A stretch of 64,000 bases of DNA, taken from positions 99,423 to 163,422 of the forward strand of contig NZ_FULE01000046.1 of NCBI RefSeq assembly GCF_900163965.1, read 5' to 3'. Position 1 is the first letter of the stretch. Each line of letters starts with the position of its first letter. A program made the translations under genes and the position numbers. Shown here one piece after another: positions 18,389-25,771 of the stretch. This stretch comes from Vibrio ruber DSM 16370 (GTDB lineage: Bacteria; Pseudomonadota; Gammaproteobacteria; Enterobacterales; Vibrionaceae). The notes beneath the pieces were generated by a model. The model was not told where the DNA came from. It saw only the letters and a list, made by a program, of their open reading frames with translations, and did no database searches.

Positions 18389-20488
18389 ATGGCAACGTTA
18401 GGGTTCAGGCTTACCATCGATGGTGTCAATGATGAGACATTGGTGGTCCGTGACTATCAGGGGATCGAGTCCATCTCAGATTCAGTCTATGATCAAGGCC
18501 AGCCGGTTTATGGCTATCGCTATACCATCGATATTGCCAGTCGCAACAGCGACCTGAGTTTCGAGCAGATGGTCGATAGCACCGCACTGCTTGAAGTGCT
18601 GCGCGATCATGAGGTCGTGCAAAAAGTTCACGGCATTATCCGCAACTTCAGCCGGGGCGATACCGGTCACCATCATACCTTTTATTCACTCACCTTGGTG
18701 CCGTCACTGGAAAGACTGTCGCTGCGCCATAACAGCCGGATCTTCCAACAACTGGATGTGCCGGAAATTCTCTCGGTGCTGTTTCAGGAAATGAATATCA
18801 ATGATTACGCATTTTCGGTGCGGCGTGAGTGCGCCAAACGGGAATATTGCGTTCAGTACCGTGAGACCGATTTAGAATTCTTCCACCGTCTGGCGGCTGA
18901 AGAAGGGCTGATGTACCGCTTTGAGCATCAGCAAGACAAGCATGTTTTAGTCATCACCGACAATCCCGAAGGGTTCGGCCGTCTTGCCATGCCGGTGCCG
19001 TATAACGCCTTGTCCGGTGGGGTGTTTGAGCAACCCTACGTCTCAACTTTGACCGAGCACAAACAGACACAAGTCAGTGATGTGCAGCTGAGCGATTACA
19101 GTTTTAAAAAGCCGTCTTACAATATCACGCACTCGGCCACCGCTTCGGATATGAGTTACCAGCGCGGTGACTATGAACATTTTGACCACCCGGGGCGGTT
19201 TAAAGACGACACCACGGGTCAGGCATTTACGCAGATCCGCCTTGAAGCGCTGCGCCGACAAGCACATACCTTCAGCGGTAAAAGTAACGACGCACAGCTT
19301 CAGGCCGGTCAGCGGTTTGATTTGATGGAGCACTTCGACAGTGAGATGAATCGCAATTATCTGCTGATTCAGGTCGCCCATCAGGGCAGCCAGCCGCAGG
19401 CACTGGAAGAGTCCGGAGGCAGCGGTGCAACCACATATGCCAACCAGTTTGCTGCCATTCCCGGTGATCAAGTGTGGCAGATGACACCGCGCAGTAAACC
19501 GATCCTCAAGTTCCCGACGATGGGGACAGTGGTCGGCCCCGAAGGGGAAGAGATCTACTGTGATGAGCATGGCCGGGTGAAAGTGCAGTTCCCTTGGGAT
19601 CGTTACGGCAGCTCAAATGAGCAAAGCTCTTGCTGGTTGCGTGTGACACAAGGTTGGGCCGGAGCGCAGTACGGCATGATGGCTATTCCGCGTATCGGGC
19701 ATGAAGTGGTGGTGCATTTCCTTAATGGCGACCCGGATCAACCGATTATCACCGGGCGAACATACAATGCCAATAACGTCACGCCATATACGCTGCCGGA
19801 GCACAAAACCAAGACGGTGATCCGCACCGAGACTCACCAAGGCGACGGTTACAACGAGCTGAGTTTTGAAGACCAGTCGGGTAGTGAGAAAATCTATCTA
19901 CACGCGCAAAAAGATACCGACACGCTGGTTGAAAACGATGCAACCACGCATATCAAACATAATCAAAGTACCACCATCGATAATGACCGCTACAGCCATA
20001 TCAAGGTCAATGACCATCACACGGTCAGCGGTGAAGCGCGCACCAAAATCGCCAAAAGCCAGACGCTGATGATTGAAGGTGAGTTGCATGTCAAAGCCGG
20101 CAAAGTGTGGGTCAATGAAGCGGGTACAGAAATCCACATTAAAGCCGGTGGCAGCTTCGTTAAAGTTGACCCGTCAGGTGTCTCCCTCAGCGGTGCTGGG
20201 GTGAACCTGAACTCCGGCGGTAGTGCCGGGAGTGGCAGTGGGTTTGCGGGTGAGATGCCGAAATTACCAGTAAGTTATGGTCGTCGACCAAATCCTTTTG
20301 ATGAACAGGTTCGTTTAGTTAATGCTCAAAACAAAACTTTGGCGAATGTTCCTTATTATATAGAAACAAGTGCTGGCCAAATTTATAAGGGGATTTCAGA
20401 TAAATCAGGAAAAATAGAAAGAATTCCAACTGAAGGTCAAGGGCAATATAAATTATTACTTGGTGTCAAGGCATTAGAAAAATGGTAA
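18389..20488 (+). CDS. vgrG: Type VI secretion spike protein VgrG with C-terminal extension (copy 2)
   Basis: 699 aa, almost identical to copy 1 through the needle region. Two differences stand out. A 16-residue piece of the beta-helix (between HIKAGG and SFVKV of copy 1) is missing. After the shared GEMP end there is a new ~70-residue tail (RRPNPFDEQVRLVNAQNKTL ... YIETSAGQIYKGISDKSGKI) of the beta-sandwich kind often used to seat an effector on VgrG. The tail is AT-rich like the downstream toxin, so it probably arrived with it. The start is the conserved MATLGF ATG; the longer frame upstream lies in the shared leader. Confidence 0.94.
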   Translation: MATLGFRLTIDGVNDETLVVRDYQGIESISDSVYDQGQPVYGYRYTIDIASRNSDLSFEQMVDSTALLEVLRDHEVVQKVHGIIRNFSRGDTGHHHTFYSLTLVPSLERLSLRHNSRIFQQLDVPEILSVLFQEMNINDYAFSVRRECAKREYCVQYRETDLEFFHRLAAEEGLMYRFEHQQDKHVLVITDNPEGFGRLAMPVPYNALSGGVFEQPYVSTLTEHKQTQVSDVQLSDYSFKKPSYNITHSATASDMSYQRGDYEHFDHPGRFKDDTTGQAFTQIRLEALRRQAHTFSGKSNDAQLQAGQRFDLMEHFDSEMNRNYLLIQVAHQGSQPQALEESGGSGATTYANQFAAIPGDQVWQMTPRSKPILKFPTMGTVVGPEGEEIYCDEHGRVKVQFPWDRYGSSNEQSSCWLRVTQGWAGAQYGMMAIPRIGHEVVVHFLNGDPDQPIITGRTYNANNVTPYTLPEHKTKTVIRTETHQGDGYNELSFEDQSGSEKIYLHAQKDTDTLVENDATTHIKHNQSTTIDNDRYSHIKVNDHHTVSGEARTKIAKSQTLMIEGELHVKAGKVWVNEAGTEIHIKAGGSFVKVDPSGVSLSGAGVNLNSGGSAGSGSGFAGEMPKLPVSYGRRPNPFDEQVRLVNAQNKTLANVPYYIETSAGQIYKGISDKSGKIERIPTEGQGQYKLLLGVKALEKW

Positions 20489-20510
20489 ATATCAAACAGG
20501 TTAAAATATA

Positions 20511-21395
20511 ATGAATTTAGAACATAGCATTGAAACAAATGATACTGATAATTCTTTATTAGATGTAACAACATCTGATATACCTGGTCGTGCATTCTTC
20601 TTTGTAGTTGTCGATGAAGTAGGTATTGATGGGCTATTAACAAGAAAAATATATGCAAGTTTAGATGATCCATATTTAAAGGCCATGAATTTACCTGAAG
20701 ATAAAATGTTAAAAGAAGTGTTTCCAGAAAGATATGGGTTAAGTGGAAAAGACTTATCATCTTCATCCACAGTTGCTGAACATGTTATGGGTATTAATAA
20801 GTCAAAATATACTTCAACAAGTTCTCTTTTTCCTGACGGCTCTCCTCGATTCCAAGGTAAACCAATATATATAGATATAAATAAGGCAAAACAAGCTGGC
20901 GCTGAATTGGTTTCAACTCGTGAAATTATTGAAGCACTTGAAAAATATAAAGAGTTAGCACCAAAAAGAGTTAAACGAATTGATCAAATTATTAGCTATG
21001 TCAGAGATATCGATAAAGAAGTTTTAATTGCCAATAAAGTGCCTGCTCGAGCTATCTTTACCCCAGAGTCATATACCTTTGTGAAGAATATTGGTCGAGT
21101 GGGGAAAGCTGTTCAATTATTTGGTATTGTTCTTACGGCATATGATCTTACAGTGGCTACAAAGGAATCTATTAAAACTGAGAGTATGGCTCCTATAGGT
21201 GCTGAAGTTATTCGCCAATCGGGAGGATGGGGAGCAGGGGGTCTTGGATTAAAAGCTGGGGTTGTAGCTGGCGCTGCTTTAGGTATAGAAACAGGTCCTG
21301 GGGTTTTTATTACAGGAGCTATTGGTGGAATTATCTTTGGCGCAGCAGGTTATTTCGGAGCAGATTGGGTGGCAGATTTTATTTATGAAAATTAA
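20511..21395 (+). CDS. Putative T6SS effector with Gly-rich transmembrane end
   Basis: 294 aa, 22 bases after vgrG copy 2. Residues about 60-150 contain SSSSTVAEHVMG, YTSTSSLFPDGSPRF and GKPIYIDINKAKQAGAELVS, a pattern that loosely resembles the STS region of ADP-ribosyltransferase-type toxins; this is a weak visual match. The C-terminal ~60 residues are two Gly/Ala-rich hydrophobic stretches (GGLGLKAGVVAGAALGIETG, GVFITGAIGGIIFGAAGYFG), often seen in T6SS effectors that insert in or cross the inner membrane. The toxic activity is not established from sequence; pore formation is the alternative. Confidence 0.6.
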   Translation: MNLEHSIETNDTDNSLLDVTTSDIPGRAFFFVVVDEVGIDGLLTRKIYASLDDPYLKAMNLPEDKMLKEVFPERYGLSGKDLSSSSTVAEHVMGINKSKYTSTSSLFPDGSPRFQGKPIYIDINKAKQAGAELVSTREIIEALEKYKELAPKRVKRIDQIISYVRDIDKEVLIANKVPARAIFTPESYTFVKNIGRVGKAVQLFGIVLTAYDLTVATKESIKTESMAPIGAEVIRQSGGWGAGGLGLKAGVVAGAALGIETGPGVFITGAIGGIIFGAAGYFGADWVADFIYEN

Positions 21396-21927
21396 TTTAT
21401 TTAAAAATTTATTTGGAAATAATAAACAGGATGAAAAACCTTCGTTAGAACTTGATTTCTCAAAGGAATATCCTAGGGTTACTTTATCTGAAGAACTAAA
21501 AAAACAGGCTTATAATCTATTTTTTTTAGTTGATAAAAATAATTTTAATGAATTGTCTACATTGCTATTACATCAATATTCAACATTTAATGTCAATTTG
21601 ATGAGGCATCCTCAAGATCTATCGGATAATAATGGTGGCATATTTAAAATTAACTTATTAGATGATTTCAATGGCATTGTTGTTCATATAATATCTAATG
21701 ATCATGATTTAATAGATAAAATCCAAAGCCTTAATTTAGCACCACCATTGCCATCTGTTTCTTTTCCTAGTTTAAATCCAGAGGAATATGGGAGTTTACA
21801 AGGTGATGTTGATTTTTGGTTTACATGGTTATGGACCCCATATTGGGTATCTCTGACTAGTGAACAACAATCTCAACTTCCTTTAAATGAAGAATGGAGA
21901 GAATTTATTGAGGTGAGAATAATATAG
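21385..21927 (+). CDS. Cytoplasmic immunity candidate for effector 2
   Basis: 180 aa with no signal peptide or membrane segment. The ATG at 21385 lies within the last codons of the effector gene, giving tight coupling. The protein is acidic and Leu-rich, with a W-rich patch near the end (FWFTWLWTPYWVSL). I do not recognise a family. Position and coupling argue for the cognate immunity protein. If that is right, the cytoplasmic location argues for a toxin acting in the cytosol. Confidence 0.6.
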   Translation: MKINLFKNLFGNNKQDEKPSLELDFSKEYPRVTLSEELKKQAYNLFFLVDKNNFNELSTLLLHQYSTFNVNLMRHPQDLSDNNGGIFKINLLDDFNGIVVHIISNDHDLIDKIQSLNLAPPLPSVSFPSLNPEEYGSLQGDVDFWFTWLWTPYWVSLTSEQQSQLPLNEEWREFIEVRII

Positions 21928-21977
21928 AAATTATAAATAACATAGAACATCTGATAGAGAATTGACTTTGTAATATA

Positions 21978-22166
21978 AAATTTATAACGAAAGCATTATT
22001 ATCAATTATTATATCAGTAGTATTATTTTTGCTATTTTTAATCACTATTGAAAAAAGCTTATATCCACTATATGAAATCGTGATACTGAATGGGCATAAA
22101 TATATTGGTGGAACATATGTGATTCATTATTTGACATGCTTAACATTAATGTTTTTATTATATTGA
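21978..22166 (+). pseudogene. Relic of small membrane protein (paralogue of 24072-24326)
   Basis: A start-less frame reading KFITKALLSIIISVVLFL ... LYPLYEIVILNGHKYIGGTY, clearly similar to the intact gene at 24072 (LYPLYERFVLDGQKYVGETY). It stops early. It is a decayed copy of an orphan immunity-like gene. Confidence 0.7.
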
Positions 22167-22200
22167 TACTAAGCTTATCTCTCATTTTTTCAAAAAATAT

Positions 22201-22311
22201 TATGGATTTCTAGATGTTACTAGTATCATAGCTTTTGATGGGAATGCATTCTTTTTGAAAAATAATGATCATTTAAAAATCATAAATACGTTGATAAATT
22301 CAAATAATTAA
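22201..22311 (+). pseudogene. Relic of C-terminal part of 23644-24006 gene
   Basis: An open stretch of 36 codons reading DVTSIIAFDGNAFFLKNNDH, matching LPDIIGFDGKYIHLKNNEYL of the intact gene further on. It has no start and lacks the N-terminal two thirds. The order of relics here is opposite to that of the intact genes. Confidence 0.6.
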
Positions 22312-22358
22312 ATTTTCTAGTTCTCTATATCTAAGAGTTACAATATATGAAATATATG

Positions 22359-22378
22359 CGAGCCGCAAATGCGGCTCG
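22359..22378. terminator. Inverted repeat, end of module 3
   Basis: CGAGCCGC-AAAT-GCGGCTCG, an 8-bp perfect stem equivalent to those at 15264 and 17711. Confidence 0.6.
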
Positions 22379-22402
22379 CTGATCACAAACACCAATCATG
22401 TT

Positions 22403-22597
22403 TTATACAAAATGCTCATCCCCGTCTTCATGATACTGACAATAGTGGGTGGTGATTAAATTATTGAGATAGAGTAAAACTTCACACATTTCCTGTCGGT
22501 TTTCCCGTTGCTCTGCCAGAAAAATTTCTTCCAGTTGGCGTAAATATTCACGGGCTTTTTGTGATAGTTGTGGATCATAGTGGATGGTTTCGAACAT
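22403..22597 (-). CDS. 64-aa protein of the vgrG repeat block (copy 3)
   Basis: The third copy. It is identical to copy 2 at the protein level except near the end (DGDEHFV), although the DNA carries several silent changes, which supports selection on the protein. The leader on the minus strand is CAGTCTAGGAGACAACT before the ATG; AGGAGA is the ribosome site and overlaps the complement of site A. Confidence 0.7.
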   Translation of the reverse strand: MFETIHYDPQLSQKAREYLRQLEEIFLAEQRENRQEMCEVLLYLNNLITTHYCQYHEDGDEHFV

Positions 22598-22604
22598 AGT
22601 TGTC

Positions 22605-22824
22605 TCCTAGACTGAGTTAAATTTTTCCATCATCCAAAGGGACCAATCTTTGGGTGGTGGACTGAGTCGGGTTTGGTCCTACCGTGTCTAGGAAAACGGC
22701 CAGCCCGGAGGCTGCCCAATCAGTCCACCATAATTTTCAGGCGGCACTGATAGTCGCATAAAAACAGTTCACTGAGAACCGCCAATATGCGCCTAGACTG
22801 GTTAAAACGGGGGACCAATCCCGT
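22605..22824. ncRNA. Structured guide-like element, copy 3
   Basis: Variable parts: site A TCCTAGAC (22605-22612), guide B GTCTAGGA (22686-22693), site C CCTAGAC (22792-22798). B is the exact reverse complement of A over 8 bases and of C over 7. Constant parts: hairpin I CCAAAG/CTTTGG with loop GGACCAAT (22634-22653), anti-loop TTTGGTCC (22672-22679), GGTGGACTGA (22656-22665) pairing with TCAGTCCACC (22720-22729), CAGCC-CGGA-GGCTG (22701-22714), hairpin II (22807-22824). Outside the variable sites it is very similar to copy 1, so the coordinated change of A, B and C stands out. Confidence 0.63.
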
Positions 22825-23036
22825 CCCGGAGTGTTTCCGGTACAGGGTTAGATTAATGAACGTCGAACGCTGGTACAATAGACGCAAGTATGGAAAAAGT
22901 ATGAGGTTCTTCGAGTCAGTTCACTTTTCTGATGGAATCTAAAAGAGAAGCGCTATTGATGATTAAGACGGGTATACAATCAGCCAGATGAGAATTGGAT
23001 GAAGGTTATTCAGCGTACAATACAACCCAATTTATT

Positions 23037-23164
23037 ATGGCAACGTTAGGGTTCAGGCTCACCATCATACCTTTTACTCACTCACCTTGGCGTCATTACT
23101 GGAAAGACTGTCGCTGCGCCATAACAGCCGGTCTTCTGCAACTGGACGTGCCGAAAATTCTCTC
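23037..23164 (+). pseudogene. Degenerate vgrG 5' fragment with internal deletion
   Basis: It starts as the other vgrG genes (MATLGFRLTI) and then joins to a stretch matching vgrG about 260 bases further on (ACCTTTTACTCACTCACC), with further small frameshifts, ending near GAAAATTCTCTC. Its leader still carries the conserved block. It is clearly non-functional as VgrG. Confidence 0.88.
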
Positions 23165-23270
23165 TTTGAATACTTATGTCAATGATAAAAAATAATAACA
23201 GGGGTAATTGACTGGTGTTTTGTTTGCTTCGAATTAATCTTTGTATATATGTTCAGAAAGAAAAATTTCT

Positions 23271-23624
23271 ATGGAAATAATTGCAAAAATATTTATATCG
23301 ATAGTGGCTTGTGTTATTTATTTCATGTTTCATGAAATGATCTCTCAAGTATATATGTATTACTTTAGTCCTATTTCTAGAGGTGTTGGATTGTCTTTTG
23401 TTGCATTTTCTTACATATATATAGTTATCCCATATCTCCTGTTATTTACTTTTATTAAAAATTCATACCGATGGATTGTTTATTCTCTTATATCATTTTA
23501 TTTTATTTATAGTTGGGGTGGTAGCAATCCATATAGAACGCTGCTTATTATTTTTTGTATAACTGTCGCATCCTTATTTATTTACATAGCTGATAAAAAG
23601 AATCGATATGTAAGGGTAAGTTAG
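23271..23624 (+). CDS. Small integral membrane protein, orphan immunity candidate
   Basis: 117 aa with about four predicted membrane segments (starting IIAKIFISIVACVIYFMF, then FVAFSYIYIVIPYLLLFTF, WIVYSLISFYFIYSW, LLIIFCITVASLFIYI). I use the ATG at 23271. I do not recognise the family. It lies behind a broken vgrG with no toxin. Multi-pass membrane proteins of this size commonly act as immunity to pore-forming or inner-membrane toxins, so an orphan immunity role is a context-based guess. Confidence 0.55.
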   Translation: MEIIAKIFISIVACVIYFMFHEMISQVYMYYFSPISRGVGLSFVAFSYIYIVIPYLLLFTFIKNSYRWIVYSLISFYFIYSWGGSNPYRTLLIIFCITVASLFIYIADKKNRYVRVS

Positions 23625-23643
23625 GTGTTTTTGAGGTAATTAA

Positions 23644-24006
23644 ATGAGGTTGTTAAAGAATATAATATTATACTCATTAGCATTCATAGGCTGTCTTTCA
23701 CTGCTTTTCTTATCGGTTGTGAAAGTTGATAATACTAATTCTTTTGAAAAAGAAATTGTGAGTGGCATTCTGTGGATTCATGCACCAGATGATAGCAATG
23801 GTTTCAAAATATTATCATCTGAACATCCTATGTATAAGATGGTGATATTTAATAGAGAAAAAATGGTGTTGGCTAGTGGCGAGTTTTTATATAAGGGGCA
23901 TAAGATGAATGAATTACATTTACCAGATATAATAGGATTTGATGGTAAGTATATCCACCTTAAAAACAATGAATATTTAGAATGTTGCAATGTAAAATGT
24001 GATTAA
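23644..24006 (+). CDS. Small membrane-anchored protein, orphan immunity candidate
   Basis: 120 aa. One N-terminal membrane segment (about 6-26) is followed by an external domain of about 90 residues ending with two adjacent Cys and a third near the C-terminus (LECCNVKCD). A truncated relative lies at 22201-22311. The family is unknown to me. It follows the preceding gene by 19 bases and is likely co-transcribed with it. Confidence 0.52.
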   Translation: MRLLKNIILYSLAFIGCLSLLFLSVVKVDNTNSFEKEIVSGILWIHAPDDSNGFKILSSEHPMYKMVIFNREKMVLASGEFLYKGHKMNELHLPDIIGFDGKYIHLKNNEYLECCNVKCD

Positions 24007-24071
24007 TCATTTATTGTTTTTTTACAATGGGATATTGCCTGATTTTTCAATGTGACTATGTGAAAATTAAA

Positions 24072-24326
24072 ATGAATATTCTAAAGAAGTTATTACTGTC
24101 AATGGCCATATCATCAATGTTATTTCTGTTATATCTGACGATAATTGCTAAAGAATTATATCCGTTGTATGAACGGTTTGTACTGGACGGGCAGAAGTAT
24201 GTTGGTGAAACTTACACTATATACTACATAGAATATCTGGAATTGGTTTTTTGGGTGATATTATTTATCGTCAGTTGTTTAATATTTTTTATTAAACATA
24301 CCGGTTACTCCCAAAATAGTAAATGA
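24072..24326 (+). CDS. Small two-pass membrane protein, orphan immunity candidate
   Basis: 84 aa with a hydrophobic segment at each end (LLLSMAISSMLFLLYLTII and LVFWVILFIVSCLIFFI) and a short loop between (LYPLYERFVLDGQKYVGETY). A start at 24072 is preferred over the longer frame. The decayed copy at 21978 shows that this gene has been duplicated together with its neighbours in the array. Confidence 0.5.
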   Translation: MNILKKLLLSMAISSMLFLLYLTIIAKELYPLYERFVLDGQKYVGETYTIYYIEYLELVFWVILFIVSCLIFFIKHTGYSQNSK

Positions 24327-24363
24327 TATCTTCCTGTGACTCATCAGCACTCAAGCCGAGCCG

Positions 24364-24458
24364 TAGAAGGGCTGATGTACCCGCTTCGTGCATCAGCAAG
24401 AAAAGCATATGTTAATCATCACCGGCAACCCCGAAGGGTCTGTCTTGCCATGCCGGTG
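24364..24458 (+). pseudogene. Internal vgrG fragment at the array's right edge
   Basis: About 95 bases match the vgrG segment encoding EEGLMYRFEHQQDKH ... GRLAMPVP, with several deletions that destroy the frame (for example GTACCCGCTTCGTGCATCAGC). It marks the right boundary of the duplicated region before the carbohydrate-enzyme genes. Confidence 0.85.
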
Positions 24459-24504
24459 ATGTAGCGACAGCCCGAACATTGCGAGCTTTCATCGTATGGG
24501 TGTC

Positions 24505-25653
24505 TTATCTTAATGCTCCAAATCCTATCGAGCCATTACAATGAAGCCACTCTGAGAATGTACCACCCCCACACCTACCATTACCCCATGCGCCTGTATT
24601 ATCGTTTTGATCTTCAGCTTGGCGAACCACACCATTGACGACAATATAATCCACTTGAACATCACGATTCCCGCCATCATTTGTAAAACCAACACGAATT
24701 TCACCGGTCGCATTCGTTTTTACAGTATAGTCAGCCATGTAATTTGTCGCAGTCCACTGCTTGATTGTGGTTCCTCCTATTTGCAGGTTAACGCTTTCAT
24801 CGCCAACAACGCCACTTAACCGAACAACGATCGTGTTACTCCCCGTGCCATCATCAGCACCGGTATCTACTAATTGCAACATTTTGGCTGCATAGCGCCG
24901 ACCCATTTCACGCGCACCTGCAGAATCAAAATGATATTGATCGTGAATATTCAATCCCGCAGCACTGACAACATGTGCGTTGGTAATTAGTGACGGCAAT
25001 TGTGCGATTAAACGATTATGGCTAGAACAACAGGCCGGGTAAGGCAGCTCACCTGCAATGAAAGGAATATTACCAAGGCCCAAGTCGTTACGCATATCGG
25101 TCACTAACTGTTTTACACGTCCGGGCCAAGCCGGATCACCCGTATTACTTTCACCTTGATGGAAAATAATACCTTTTATGACACCTCTCTGCTGCGCTCT
25201 GCGTGCAAGATCGATCAGCCATTGATAGCCACCCCTAAAATTATTGGGTGTTGAACCAAAGGTCGGTGTACATGCGTTAAAATCACGACAATTTTTGAGG
25301 AAATATTCTATTTTTTGACCACCATGTGCAGCACCGACTAAACCAATCGTTACCTTCGGATCAGAATTGTTTGCCATGACTTTGCCAAAGTTATCGCCGG
25401 GGCCTAAAGCGCCAGAACAACGAACTAAAGGCGGTGATGCTACGCGCCATTGACCGTAATATCCGATGCCTCCACATGATTCGTCTTGTAATACCATGAC
25501 TCTGGGATTCGTGATACGGTCTTGCGGTTCAACCGGTGAGGCGCCTTCCATATTTGATTGCCCGACCATCAAGTAAATATGAAAGTTTGGATCAGGCTCT
25601 GCTACAGCATACATCGACATCAAAGCAATAAGTGCCGTTATTATATATTTCAT
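24505..25653 (-). CDS. Secreted CE6-like acetyl xylan esterase with carbohydrate-binding domain
   Basis: 382 aa. The signal peptide is MKYIITALIALMSMYAVA. The SGNH/sialate-O-acetylesterase fold is shown by VGQSNMEG (nucleophile Ser), FHQGESN and a late DQYHFD (Asp-His pair), the pattern of family CE6-type esterases. From about residue 265 a xylan-binding-like module follows (IVVRLSGVVGDESVNLQIGG ... VDYIVVNG), which looks like the CBM36/60 type, with a Cys/Gly-rich end. The likely role is removing acetyl groups from xylan outside the cell or in the periplasm. The start at 25653 has AAGGTG at correct spacing; GTG/ATG codons 6-9 bases upstream are alternatives. It pairs with the arabinofuranosidase gene upstream. 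Confidence 0.82.
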   Translation of the reverse strand: MKYIITALIALMSMYAVAEPDPNFHIYLMVGQSNMEGASPVEPQDRITNPRVMVLQDESCGGIGYYGQWRVASPPLVRCSGALGPGDNFGKVMANNSDPKVTIGLVGAAHGGQKIEYFLKNCRDFNACTPTFGSTPNNFRGGYQWLIDLARRAQQRGVIKGIIFHQGESNTGDPAWPGRVKQLVTDMRNDLGLGNIPFIAGELPYPACCSSHNRLIAQLPSLITNAHVVSAAGLNIHDQYHFDSAGAREMGRRYAAKMLQLVDTGADDGTGSNTIVVRLSGVVGDESVNLQIGGTTIKQWTATNYMADYTVKTNATGEIRVGFTNDGGNRDVQVDYIVVNGVVRQAEDQNDNTGAWGNGRCGGGTFSEWLHCNGSIGFGALR

Positions 25654-25771
25654 AATCATCACCTTAATTTGGTGTTGTGAGGTTTAATGCGGCAGTAAAA
25701 ACACGCACTATCACATAATTATTTTATTCATATCGCCACCCATTATCGGGTGGCGAGAGCTTACTGCATGA

